64,000 nucleotides of DNA from Charina bottae (lineage: Eukaryota > Chordata > Lepidosauria > Squamata > Charinaidae). Numbering within the stretch: the first letter of the stretch is position 1; the number at the start of each line of letters is the position of its first letter. The position numbers and the translations under genes were made by a program. The DNA lies in assembly GCA_023362775.1 (NCBI GenBank), contig JALMGJ010000019.1, positions 1,076,501 through 1,140,500 of the forward strand, given 5' to 3'. The notes beneath the pieces are model-generated. The model made no database searches. It saw only the letters and a list, made by a program, of their open reading frames with translations, and was not told where the DNA came from. Of this stretch, positions 1 through 11,199 are shown one piece after another.

Positions 1-564
1 AAATGATCTAAACCCGAAAGCCTTCTTCTCCCTCAACAGCTTATCTTCCTAATCCACTGCAACTCCTCAGCCTTGGTGGAAAAAATGATGCTTCCCTCAC
101 ACCCAGCACCCAGGAGGATCCGACTGAACCTCGGGGATGCCCTTCTCGCAGAAGAGCAGCCAGGAAGCACCGGGGCGTTGTGGGGGCGTTGTGGGGGGGA
201 CACGGCCCTCGACTGAGGCCAGGCTCTGCCCCAATGAGCTCTGAAACCAGAGTGTGCAAACATGCCAGGTGTGCTTTGTCCATCCCTAAAGCGTTCCCAG
301 TGCTACTTTAAGAAAACAAAGAGCTTCACCTGTTCCAAGTCGAGAGACCTTAAGGGCAGCAGAGACGTCTCCTTGTGAAGGACAGCGGTCACGGGGAGCT
401 CCGGTCTTCCAGGAAGGGACGGAAATCCAGCCTCCGTTGGCCGTGACTTCCCTCGGACCCTCACGGAGGTGGCGCACGAGCCCAGAGGCACTCCTTCCCT
501 TTCAAGCGGGGGCCCCCAAGGCTTTTATCCATTAAAGGAAATGGTTGTTCCACCAAAAGGTTCA

Positions 565-925
565 TTTAATTTATTTATTTATTTATGAAACAGATCAAAC
601 GGGTCTCAGCAGCTTACGTGGAAAAATGCAATATAAAAGATGCCCAATAGCAAAACATAAAAACACAACGGCACGGCAATAATGCCAAGTAAATGGGGTA
701 AAAAGACACCCATTGGAGCAAGGCGCCCCGAAACAGCCGGGTCTTCAGGGGCAAAGGCAGCCGGCCTGACGTCCACTGGAGGCCGTTCCACAGTGTTGGT
801 GGTGCGGGGAAAGGGGTGTTGCAACCTCGCAGCCTGGCCTGCAGCCTGGGGATCTCCTGGTGGTCTCTCATCCAGGTCCAGCCTCCCTTAGCTCTCTCAA
901 GGTCAGCTGAGGTCAGGTACATGTT
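565..925 (-). mobile_element. L2-like LINE 3' fragment
   Basis: Begins with the A/T-rich tail (TTTATTTATTTATT) followed by the reverse complement of the decayed L2-like 3' region seen elsewhere in the window, with the 'ttccacagtgttggtggtg' segment. No open frame survives. Confidence 0.45.
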
Positions 926-1016
926 GCTACCATTATTCAGAAGAGGAGCCCAAACGATAATTAACTAAGAAACACCCTCATTTCCCTGAATTTATCTTCC
1001 TCCCAAAGGAAAAAAA

Positions 1017-1900
1017 GTGGATGTGTTCACAAAGCCACTACCCCCCCCCCCGCCGCCCCTCCCTGCAGTCCCGCTGGCTGGGGAATGTGGACCGGGTTAC
1101 TCCGGGGTTGTTTGCCGCCGCCTGCTCTTTATCGAAACGGCCTCAAAGTCAAAGATAACGACAGGGGCGAAGGAAGGCGTTTGTTCAGCAAACCCGGGTG
1201 CGTCCGGGAGCTGCAGGTCTGCAGGCGCGCCCGAGGGAGGGACCCCGCACCGCGGATCTGGGGTCTGGGGAAGGGGCTGGGACGGAGAAGCATCTCCCCT
1301 GCGCGGTGCAGGGCGGAGAAAGCGGCTCAGCCTGGATCTGGCGCAGCGCTTCCTGGGCGCTTTTCGGGGGGGGGGGTGCGCAGGGGCTCGCGTGGAAGCG
1401 GGAGAGCTGCGTTTTCGCCAAACGGTTGCCATGGCAGCTGAAGCAGCCGCAGAGAAAGACGCGGCGGCCGGGAAAACCGGCTCCTCTCCCCCAAAGGCCG
1501 CTCGGCGACCAGGGCAGAGCTCCCCCTTCGGGCCAAGGAGGGCCGGGAAGCCTCTGAGAGCCCAGCGCCCCCCCGTCCGGCCCGGCCCGTCCCGTCCGAG
1601 CACGACCGGAGGGCTCTGCCGCCACCTCCCGGCGGCGGGGCACGTTGCACCCCCTCGCTCGCGCCCGGCGGGAACCCCTTTGGCGCAGGGGGTCTGCCGT
1701 CCGTGCGGGCTGGTTGGGCCCCTTGGAGCAGGGGTTCCCCCTTTCTGTTAGAGCCAGAAGAAACGTGCTTTGGGGCGGGGGGCGGGGCTGCTTTTAAACA
1801 CCCGGGGGGCCGAGGAGGACGGGGAGCTGCTACGCCGGGAGAACTCAAGGACGGGGAGAGAAAAGCGGCCTCCGGGGAATTCCCACTGTAGAAAGTCAGA
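1017..1900. promoter_or_regulatory. CpG-rich block of unknown role
   Basis: GC- and CpG-rich sequence with C and G homopolymers (about 1040 and 1366). No recognisable exon. It could be the promoter of a gene or non-coding RNA that extends off the left edge, or an alternative upstream promoter of FOXJ2. No protein-level support for either. Confidence 0.4.
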
Positions 1901-2149
1901 AAAGGGTAATGAAAAAAAGCAATGCTTCAGCCAAGGGTGTCCGCAGGCTTGGGTCAGAAAAGTCAAGATGGAGGTTTGTGCGTTGTGACAAAAGAATGCC
2001 CGCCACATACAAATGGACTAAAAATAGACTATGTGCAACACAGACATAGATTGGTAAATACACGGAGAAGCGCCTCTGGAGGAAGCCTGCCCCCCCTTGT
2101 GGGGCCGCCCCAGAGATGGCTTGATGCCTCCTCCATTGTCCCAGGGACT

Positions 2150-2960
2150 TCAGCAGACCTCCTCTTGGGGAGCTGCGCCTAATATATCCCAGCCCTTCCT
2201 CAGCCCTCCTTCAGCCACTTTGGGCTCTTTGTGACCCAGGGGACGTGTTGTTAGGGTCCCCTGTCCCTGAATCTCCTTCGATCCTCGTGTGCACTTGCTG
2301 GGGTCATCAGCCACGGCATCTAGCCCCCTTGTCTTTGGCCTGCCTCTTTTCTCATTGCCTTCCATTTTTCTCAAGCATCAGGATCTTCTCCAGTGATGCT
2401 TGTCTTCCCAGTGTGTGTCCAAAACACACTTAGCTTTACCTTCATGGCTAGTGCTCGCAGGTGTGAGTGCATCCAGTACTGAATTCTTCCTATGGTTCCC
2501 GATAACCTCCAGCGCCACAATTCTCAGCCTTCCATTTGTCTTCACTCAGCTTTCCTGATGATCCAGCTTTCGCAGCCATGCCTTACAAGTGGGTCCCCAT
2601 GGCCCTGACGGAGGCCTCTGTTGTCAGTACGAGGTTGCCCCACTAATATTTCCTCTAGACCAGCCTGCCTTTCTCCCGAGAAGCAGGTGTCTCTGTTTCA
2701 TGGCTCCATTTACCACCCCTGGGAATTGCTGAGCCTAGCAATGTAGTCCACCCCTTCTTCAATTCTACCTCTTTGCATTGGGTTGGAAGTACCTGTTGAG
2801 GTAACCGTAAGTTTTTGAAAGACTGACCAGCTGGCCTGGCTTCAGCCCTTCCTTCTGACACATTCAGCAAGTCTTCCTCACTTGCAGCCTTCATACTGTC
2901 CTCACATCTGAGGTGATTGATGTCCCTCCCAGCAATCTTAATTGACATTTCTATTTCTTC
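2150..2960 (-). mobile_element. Degenerate Bov-B/RTE LINE fragment
   Basis: On the - strand a patch at 2655-2948 reads IKIAGRDINHLR, matching the Bov-B RT block just before the YADD motif, here with CED in place of ADD. A second patch (2150-2374) reads EGNEKRGRPKTR, the Bov-B RGRP motif. Heavily mutated. Confidence 0.6.
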
Positions 2961-3125
2961 TAGGTCAGCATTGGTTACATATAAGAAAAATATATAAGCT
3001 GGCAGTATACAACCTCAGAGTATTCCCTTCCTAATTTTGAAATCACGGGAGAGATACAGCAGAGGGGAAGGAAAAAGAGACTAAAAGGAGTTGAAACCCT
3101 TTACAAAATAAAACTTCCTTATTAT

Positions 3126-3845
3126 TATTTGGAAGTCCCTTATCGGACACACGTAACACCTTTGTTACGCGAGCTGCACTGGGTTCCAGTTTGCTTCCGG
3201 GACCAATTCAAAGTGTTGGTTATGACCTTTAAAGCCCTTCATGGCATGGGACCAGGTTACCTAAGGGACCGTCTTATCCCCATTACATCGTCCCATCCCA
3301 TCCGGTCATGCAGGGAGGGCATGCTACGGACCCCATCAGTTAAAGAATTCCATCTAACGGGGTCACGGAAGCGTGCCTTCTCTGCAGTAGCGCCTGCTCT
3401 GTGGAATATTCTTCCCACGGAGTTAAGACAGTCCCCCTCGCTCCTGGACTTCCGGAAAAAACTCAAGACTTGGCTCTGCCAACAGGCCTGGGGCGGGAAG
3501 AAGAGTATACACTCTTGGGGATGGCTAATACCTTAGGATGGCCCTAGAATTGACCTTTCCAATGTTTTAAAGAAGATACTACCATCTTGATTTTATTATA
3601 TTTATTGTATTTTAAATTGCTTATTTTAATGTTTATTTAATTTTATTCATATTTGTATTAGAATTTGTGTTGGATTGTAAACCGCCCAGAGTCCCTTTGA
3701 GGGAGTTGGGCGGTGATAAATTGAATGAATGAATGAATGAATGAATGAATGAATGAATGAATGAATGAATGAATAAATAAATAAATAAATAAATAAATAA
3801 TAGAATGGAATGGAATGGAATGGAATGGAATGGAATGGAATGACA
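3126..3845 (+). mobile_element. L2-like LINE, ORF2 C-terminus, 3'UTR and expanded tail
   Basis: One frame reads HVTPLLRELHWVPVCFRDQF, FKALHGMGPGYLRDRLIP and AFSAVAPALWNILPTELR, the terminal block of L2/CR1-clade RT proteins, followed by a 3'UTR with 'aaccgcccagagtcccttt' and a tail. The tail changes unit from (GAAT)n at about 3720-3770 to (AAAT)n and then (GGAAT)n at about 3803-3841. Confidence 0.75.
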
Positions 3846-3871
3846 GAAACATTTGTATTGAGAGAAGATAC

Positions 3872-4429
3872 CAGGGCTTTCCAAACTGTGTATCGCGACA
3901 CAATACAGTGTTGCCTGGGGGCCCCAAGTGTGTCGCGCGACAACCCAGAAGCGCTGATGAAAATGCCCTCAGTTCTGGCAGGGAGGCGAAAATTGCGCTT
4001 GCTTGCTATCGGGCCGCTTCCCTGCTGCAAGAGCTGATCGGGGCGGGGCGGGGGGCCGGGGTGGAAATTCTCCACACCAATCAGCTGTGCAGCGGGAAGC
4101 GGCCTGGCAGCGCGCATGCGCGCGGCAAGGCTTTTCACCTCCCTGCCGGAACCGAGGTCATTTTCGGGTTCCCTGGAGCCTGCCCTTTCGAAGGGGCAGC
4201 GGCGGCGGCGGGCCATCAGTGCTTCTGGGTTCCAGGCCGCCGCTCCTGCCGCTGTCCCTTCGAAAGAACACACGGCCCCGAACTTTGCCCAAGGGGTTAC
4301 CTCATAGCATTGGAGAAGGGCCTCCCCGCAGCATTGTAATCTCCTGCTTGAGCTACCGGCAATTGTTTGAACACTGAAGGGCTCTCCCCGCCAAACACGG
4401 AGCTAATCCAGCTTGTTTGGCCAGCCCTG
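3872..4429. mobile_element. Candidate non-autonomous hAT-type element
   Basis: Starts CAGGGCTTTCCAAAC and ends with the inverted form of CAGGGCTGGCCAAAC, ends typical of vertebrate hAT MITEs. The interior carries a GCGCATGCGCGC palindrome near 4113, resembling an NRF1 site. I could not find matching 8-bp duplications, so the borders are uncertain. Confidence 0.5.
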
Positions 4430-4624
4430 TGTTCTAGCCACCCGCTCAAACATCGTTAGGTAGTCCGTTGGATCCTCCTCCTCTCCCCCCGCCCCCGAAA
4501 TGCCTTAGCAAACTTCTGGCAATCGGCCTGTTTGGATTCAGTAGCTTGGCAAGCACCCCCTCCCTCTCACACAGCCCGTCTGTGTACACAACTGCCACCT
4601 TAATACACAACCAGTCCCTGTGGT

Positions 4625-4985
4625 TTGTTCAGTTGCTTCCGACTCTTCGTGACTTCATGGACCAGCCCACGCCAGAGCTTCCTGTCGGCCGTCGCCACCC
4701 CCAGCTCCCCCACGGTTGAGTCCGTCACCTCCAGAATACCATCCATCCATCTTGCCCTTGGTCGGCCCCTCTTCCTTTTGCCTTCCACTTTCCCAGCATC
4801 AGCATCTTCTCCAGGGTATCCTGTCTTCTCATTATGTGGCCAAAGTACTTCAGTTTTGCCTTTAATATTGTTCCCTCAAGTGAGCAGCCTGCTTTATTTC
4901 CTGGAGGATGGACTGGTTTGATCTTCTTGCAGCCCAAGGCACTCTCAGAATTTTCCTCCAACACCACAGTTCAAAATTTATATGT
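4625..4985 (-). mobile_element. Bov-B LINE 3' fragment
   Basis: On the - strand it encodes the terminal Bov-B block (KYFGHIMRRQDTLEKMLMLG, GKRKRGRPRARWMDGI) and includes the non-coding tail 'gactcttcgtgacttcatgg' on the + strand. Frame broken near position 4790. Confidence 0.8.
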
Positions 4986-5589
4986 TACCGAGGCATATTT
5001 TTTTTTACAAAGAAAAGGTGAAGGTGTTGATGCTCATGGAACAGAGTTAACACTTTTAGCACATTCTTGCGAGTTTGGACAAGTGTCTCTTTAATGATGG
5101 ATTGTGTAATGTGTGGAAGGAGATCTGAAAGAGTAAGAGAGAAACTGTTAAGGATAAATGATTTAACATTAGAACACACTGTTGATGATTGTAGAGCTGA
5201 GGTGTGAGATGAATTGTGTTTGGCTTATTCTGATACATACGATGATGTATTATTTACCTCTCTGTGAGAGAAAACTTAAATAATTTAAAGATGCTACATT
5301 AAATGGTAAGATTTTAGAATTATTAAAGAGGATGCTTTTAACAGGGTGGCCTCAGCAAAGGAAGTTCCAGATAACATAACAATTTAGTGCAATTATAGAG
5401 AAGAGCTGAATACCAATGAACATTTACTTTTCAAAAATGAGAGAATGACAGTAGTAGACCTGACGTTTGGGAAAAATATGGTGGCCTGGGTCTTGAGTTG
5501 TGCAAGAGAATGGCTAAACATGTTGTCTCTTGGCCAGGTATGAACACTCAGATACAGACAGCGGGTCAAACTATGTCAGACTTTCAGGA

Positions 5590-6070
5590 ACTGGAACTTT
5601 AAAGAACCAACAGAAAAGTATGAATTGCCTATCATATTTGGCAGGAATTGGGTATGGATATATTTGGATTTCAGAGAAAAAATTACCTTGCCAAGCTGTG
5701 ATTTTGCAGTTTGGTCTAGTGGTTAAGGCACCAGGCTAGAAACCAGGAGACTGAGAGTTCTAGTCCCGCCTGAAGCAGGAAAGCCGGCTGGATGACTTTG
5801 GGCCAGATGCTCTCTCTCAGCCCAACTCACCTCACAGGGTTGTTGTTGTGAGGAAAAGAAGAGGAGGAAGGCGTATTAGCTATGTTGGCCACCTTGAGTT
5901 ATTTATAAAAATAATAAAGGTGGGATAGAAAATAAATAAATAAAATAAAAAAATAAATTGTAAGTCTTCTTTGCAACACATGGAATCCCTGAAGAGATCA
6001 TAATGGATAATGGACCCCAATTTAGTTCAATGAAATTCAGACAATTTATAAGAGATTGGGACTTTATGCA
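5590..6070 (+). mobile_element. Ty3/Gypsy integrase relic split by a SINE
   Basis: Two patches of an integrase core flank a younger SINE. About 5642-5700 reads QELGMDIFGFQRKNYL, with the first catalytic Asp at 5657-5659. About 5970-6070 reads HGIPEEIIMDNGPQFSS then FIRDWDFMH, with the second Asp at 6006-6008. The frame breaks at the SINE. Only a small piece of the pol gene is recognisable. Confidence 0.7.
5707..5957 (+). mobile_element. tRNA-derived SINE inserted in the Gypsy relic
   Basis: Head tggtctagtggttaaggcac, B-box-like gagttctagtcccgcc, body 'gccagatgctctctctcagc' and 'acctcacagggttgttgttg', and a tail ending in AAATAAATAAA. The same family occurs at 9655-9835, 16670-17265 (- strand) and 17830-18060. 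Confidence 0.8.
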
Positions 6071-6071
6071 T

Positions 6072-7009
6072 ACAGGTAGTCCTTGACGTACGACGGCAAC
6101 TGGGACTGGAACTTCCGTCGCTAAGCGATGTGGTCGTAAAGCACGACCGCATCACTTAGTGACAACAATCCCTGCAGTCCCGGTTGCTGTCATTAACTGA
6201 ACCCCACGGTGGTTAGGCATGGCAGCTTCCTGCCGGCTTCCCACAACCCGTCAGTTCCAGGCCCACAGGCAGGCAAATAGCTGCTGCTGGGTGGGGGAGG
6301 GAGCAAGGAGGTGCACAGGGGTGCAGGGCAGGATTGGGGAGGGTGTGCCAGGGTGCGCACAAGTGAATGCACGGGTCGGGGAGGGTGTGTGTGGATGCAC
6401 GATGGTGCAAGAGAGGCATGGATTGGGGAGGGTGCATGAAAAGTGTGGCAAGGGTTAGGGAGGGTACACAAGGGGGTGTGCAAGAGGTCTGGCATGGGTT
6501 GGATGCGTGGGGTGCAGCATGCGAGGGTGCGCAAGAGTCACGGTGCAGGTTGGGGAAGGTGCGTGGGGGTGAGTGAGAGGTGTGGGACAGGGAGGGTGCA
6601 CGGGGGTGCGAGGGGATGCACGAGGTGTGGCATGGGTTGGGGAGGGTGCACAGGGGTGTGCAAGGAGTGCAGGTCAGGGTGTGCATGAGGGGCATGCGTT
6701 GGGGAGTGTGTGTGGGGGTGCGGCATGGGTCGGGATGGGGGTGTGGGGGTGTGCAAATGGCTAGTGCAACATGGGCGCAGAGGGGGTGGGGAGGGTGCGT
6801 GGGTGGGGGAGACTTACCTCAGCAACTTGCGACCTTCCTTGCTGGCTTCCCCATTGACTTTCTGGGAAAGCCGGCAAGGAAGTTTTCAAATGGCGATCAC
6901 GTGCCTGTGGGGGTGCTGGGATGGCCGGAACTCCGAGGACTGGTCATAACCACCACTCTTTCAACGCCATTGCAACTTGGAATGGTCGCAGACTGAGGAC
7001 TACCTGTAC
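6072..7009. mobile_element. TIR element 'CAGGTAGTCCTTGACG', copy 1, with internal minisatellite
   Basis: Non-autonomous DNA-transposon-like element with inverted ends CAGGTAGTCCTTGACGTACG and its complement near 6996-7007, next to TA dinucleotides. A related copy lies at 62478-63100. The centre (about 6280-6800) is a degenerate G-rich minisatellite of GTGCA/GGGGAGGGTGC units, which produces long meaningless open frames on both strands. A partial third copy continues at about 7007-7130. Confidence 0.7.
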
Positions 7010-7744
7010 AGGTAGACCTCACTTAGCGACCGCCTTGGGCAGCAACCATTCAAAGTTACGACAGTGATGAAAAAGTAACTTTGTGACCAATGCTTGCATT
7101 TACGACCTTCGCAGTGTCTCTGTCATGTGTTCACCATTATAGTCAGTTAGTACGTGTTGTCCTGTGCCTGACCCGTTTTTTACTAAACAAGGGCTCTCTT
7201 TCTTAGTTGGTTTTCTCTGCAGCACAGCACAGCACAGCACAGCCCTAAAAAGTGCAAACCACAAGTTAACAAGCTCAGCTCTGCAACTTTAATGAGCCCA
7301 CTTGCAGCAGCTGCCTGTAACTGACAAGACTTCAATCAGTTTCACACCTTCTGCTTTTGTTTGCCTCCTAAGAGTTCGGAGCCTGGAGTGCGCTGGGCAA
7401 ACAGCCTTTTCAATGTGTATTCCCCATGGTGTGCCCGCTTACTCTCCTGTAATCCCTTCCTCTCCAATGCATGTAAATACAAAATTAATTCTCTTCATTA
7501 TTTTACATTTCAGACTTGTGAGGAGGTACACAAACCATCTAACATGCTTTGAGGATTCTGGCTTCTGTTCCACCGTCTTCCACTGCTGCTCCATTTTCAC
7601 ACAGCCGCCACCCTCCACAGCAGCCTTACGGTGTGGGGCAGATGTTCCCACTGCTGAGTTCCACCCCCAGGTTTCCCCCAGCTGGCTGACTGGAGAGCAG
7701 CTGTCTGTGCCCCCGCCCCTTCTCCTGCAGGCTCTTTTTTGGGG

Positions 7745-9480
7745 GGGGGGATGAAAACGAGAGTGGGCATAATGCTCCCAGGGAACTCCGAGTGGCAGTG
7801 GAGGACCCCTGGGTTAGTAGAGAAATGGGCACAGATAGTCTGGCAGGTTGTGCTGGGGAGGAGCCCAGCGTGGTGGTGCACCTTGGCATCAGTGCCACCC
7901 AGGAAATGGTTGGGTGCCCCTGGAGACTGAGCTGGCTGAGCCTTTTTCTTCAGGCAGGGAATCGGCTTAATTGAGATAAATAAAATTAACAAGAAACTAA
8001 GTTATAAGCCTAACGGACTTGTTGTATATAAATCAATCCCTGGGCCTAGATAGTATCAACCTGAGCATTCTTTCGAAAGTCAGACATGAAATTGCTGATC
8101 TTCTAAAAATCATACCATCTCTTCAAGAGCAGCATCTGTTCCCAAGAACAGAAAACATGATGGATGAGACTCTAGTTTTTAAAAAGGGGTCGAGGTTGGT
8201 TATAGGGCAATTTGCTTAACATCTGTTCTACCAAAAGCGGTGGACTTTTTTTATTAAGAAGAAAACAAACAGACACAAGAATGAGCTGTGCTGAAAAGCA
8301 AGACCAACAGGAGTCCTGCACGAGTCTTCTTTTTTGAGGGCGCCTACATGAAAGTAAGGGGCGTGGTGGCTCAGCGGGTAAGACGCCAGGCTTGTCGATC
8401 GCAAGTTCGGAGGTTCGAATCCCTAGCCCCGCGTGACGGAGGGAGCTCCCACACCAGCCCCAGCTCTTGCCAACCTAGCAATTCGAAGCATGCAAATGCA
8501 AGTAGATTAATAGGTACCACTTCGGTGGGTAGGTAACAGCGTTCCGCGTGCGTCATGCCAGCCACATGACCATGGAAGCGTCTTCGGACAGCGCTGACTC
8601 TTCGGCTAACAAACGGAGATGAGCACCGGCCCCTAGAGCCGGACACGACTGCACAAATGTGCGGGGGGAACCTTTACCTTTTTTACATGAAAGTAGGCAG
8701 GGGTGGGACCTGATAGATACTGCGAGGACGTCTCTACCTGACGACGTCTCCGAGTAGGGATAAATGGGCATCTCGCACTGGTGAGATGTGCAGTGTGGGG
8801 GTCCCCCAGGAATTGGCACTGGTCTTTTAGTGTTTGTAGAGGGGGCAGGATTGCCAAGTTTGCTGGTGGGTGGTAAAACTGAAGTGCTCCCCGCTTGATG
8901 AAGGCGCCACAAAACGGCAATTCAGTGTAAGCAACTGCAGAGTTGGGACAGTGGCACAAAAACTCCAGCTGCATATATAAAGGTCAACTGAGCTAGCAGT
9001 AATGAATCAGGATGCTGGATCGGTAACTCAGCAATGAGTAACTCGGTGCCAGTATCAGTCTGCACTAAAAAAAAGGCAAATTGAGTAACTAAGAATGGAG
9101 CTAAAAATCAAATAGCCAATTTCAGTCATGCTCTTATATAAAGCTATGAGGAGGCTCACTCGGACGCTGTGTGGAGCTCTAGTCACCACCCCTGAAAAAG
9201 AAGGTCGTAGAGCCGGAAAAGGTACAGAAGGAGGCTAGTGCCACCCCCAAGAGGAAAAATCACCGAACTTGGGAGGGGAGATCTAATATACGGCCAGGCA
9301 TGGTGTGAAGGCGGCACAACTTGAGATCCCCCATTAAAACTACGACTCCAGGATTTCTTTACACAATGCTGAACTGAACTAGAATTTGCTGCCCGCAGAT
9401 GTGGGGACGGCCCCCAATTTAGAGTGTTTTAAAACGAGAGAGGCCGGGCAGGCTAATTAAGGGCAGGACTGCCTGTAGTT
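7745..9480 (+). mobile_element. Degenerate CR1-like LINE (interrupted by the Sauria SINE)
   Basis: Broken remnants of a non-LTR retrotransposon: an ORF1 esterase-like stretch (EEPSVVVHLGISA, about 7855-7900), an RT N-terminal stretch (RHEIADLLKIIPSL, LVFKKGSRL, about 8080-8200), a GVPQ-type RT motif at about 8797-8830, and the family tail (tataaagctatgagg) at about 9136. Many stops and frameshifts. The family assignment is by motif recall only. Confidence 0.6.
8357..8683 (+). mobile_element. Sauria SINE, complete, with target-site duplication
   Basis: tRNA-derived head (gcgtggtggctcagcggg, then a B-box-like ggttcgaatccct), a body with a Bov-B-like 3' part (ggacacgactgcacaaatgt) and a T-rich tail. 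It is flanked by identical 12-bp copies TACATGAAAGTA at 8345-8356 and 8684-8695. Sauria SINEs are known from squamates and use LINE machinery in trans. It is inserted in an older CR1-like LINE. Confidence 0.93.
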
Positions 9481-9654
9481 GTGATGGCTCTCGGCGGTTC
9501 TCCTGGGGAGCCGCAGCAGAAGAGAGGAACCACCTGGGTGGCCGGTCTTGGAGCTGCTGGTTCTGGTTTCATTTTAAAAAAGGGAAGCAGTTTACTTCTG
9601 TCAATGTCCTTGAGGATATTGAGATCAACACATTACATCACATATAGAGACGGT

Positions 9655-9835
9655 TTGACGTCGTGGTTAGGGCACCAGGCTAGAAACCGTAGTCCCCAGA
9701 TGGGTGACCCTGGGCCAGTCCCGCTCTCTCTCAGCCTGGGTAAACGGGCAGGGGCAAACCCCTTCTGAAAAACCTTGCCGAGCAAGGACTTGTCCAGGCA
9801 GTTGCCAGGAGTCAACAATGACTTGAAGACACACA
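9655..9835 (+). mobile_element. tRNA-derived SINE, variant 3' end
   Basis: Shares the head 'ggttagggcaccaggctaga' with the SINE at 5707 but is shorter in the B-box region and ends with 'gccaggagtcaacaatgact' and an (AC)n tail. Confidence 0.65.
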
Positions 9836-9849
9836 CACACAAAATTAAA

Positions 9850-11190
9850 ATAAAATAAAAATCGCATATAATTATGGATTATGTGCTAAAAAAAAAGATT
9901 TCTTCAAAACCTCCACATATAAATTAGCCACTTCTGGTGCCATAAAGGATCCCATGAATATCCATCTATTGAGCCAACAAAGCAATCGTTTTTTTTTTAA
10001 AAAAAATTGAACTGTTTTGGCCCATTCCTACACAAGGATGGCAGGTGGGCATCGACGCCTTGATACAGTGTGCCATCACTGATCTCCAGTGCCACAACAC
10101 GACGCACAAAGAAAAGGGGCAGAAGTTACACAGGTGTGATGCTGCCGCCATCATTTATCCCCTCCACCCCCATGGATGCTTTTGCACACAAACTTCTTTT
10201 TACTAATCTAGAGGAAGCGTAGACTAGATGACCCACCTTGGTCATGCCTGTGCCGCATTCCCTAGCAATGGTGAAGATTGGATCGGTCAGTTGTGGCACA
10301 TTTTGGCCTGTTTGCCACACGTGCCAACAAAGCCGAGTTTTACCCCCACACGATCCTATCCTATGTAAACTCGGATCTCTAATCTACCCGAGATTACCTT
10401 GCAAGCCCATCGGCTGCTGCCCACATTGCACCAACTGGAAGGCATAGGCGGTGTACTCAGACACACTGGATTTTTTTACGAAGGGTTTAGAGTAGAAATA
10501 GAAAAGGTAGAACTAGGCTTTAAAGCTCCGTATGGAATTCATCTGCAAGCGGAGCAGAGGCAGAAGATATCCTTATGAGAAACATCCCTCTTCAGTGATG
10601 GTACAGTATCTAAGATCCATATATTCCACAAAAAAAATGCATGGGCACTGAATAGTCACCAGCCCCGCATCTATTCCACAAAACAAAATCCGCTACCCAT
10701 GCATACATATGCAGGTGAGCAAAAAACTTCTTAAAAGTTTGGATGCCCCAAAATTCAGCACTCATGTCTGTTTCTTTGTTTGGGCCGGGAGAGCCGGGCT
10801 GCAGCCCCAGGTGTGAACCGCTCATTTTGTGGGATTTATCCCTTTCCCAGCTGAGAGGCTGGGGTGGGAGAGGAGCAAAAACTGACATACTCCTTGCATG
10901 GAATGGGCTGAGGGAAGAACCTCCAGGAACAGGACGACGGGCGGGTAAAATCGGAGTCCGGGTGGAAGTGCAATCTGAGTAAGGGTCTCAGACAAGCCCT
11001 TCCCAGGTTCTCACGAAAATAGAGGGAAGGAGGCGCGCTCAGCCTTGCAAGATTCTGCCATAAAAGCCGCGGCGCTCGCGTGTCTACCTTCGAGGGCTGA
11101 CGCCAGTCTTGCAGGGCTGAATGCGCTTCCCCTGCTGTGGCCCCGAGAACGGAATGTAAACCTTACCTAAAAATAATGCTTCCGTCCTAG
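9850..11190. other. Unassigned stretch left of the CpG island
   Basis: Mostly moderate-GC sequence with A/T runs near 9985-10005. I recognise no gene, SINE or LINE. A TATA-like CATAAAAGCC at about 11058 lies at the left rim of the island and might mark a transcription start. Confidence 0.3.
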
Positions 11191-11199
11191 CGTTCTCAC

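Noticed and set aside
3633..3927. Frames rich in Phe-His-Ser-Ile-Pro and Tyr-Leu-Phe-Ile repeats
   Set aside because: They translate the (GAAT)n, (AAAT)n and (GGAAT)n tail of an L2-like LINE.
6213..6695. 160-codon Cys/His/Pro-rich frame and its + strand counterparts
   Set aside because: Produced by the G-rich minisatellite inside a TIR element; the peptide repeats mirror the DNA repeat.
8357..8683. Possible CRISPR-like or tRNA gene signals
   Set aside because: The tRNA-like boxes belong to SINEs; no cloverleaf and no regularly spaced repeats with unique spacers exist in the window.
10010..10450. Possible coding or conserved element
   Set aside because: Only short open frames; no domain recognised and no evidence beyond the absence of known repeats.
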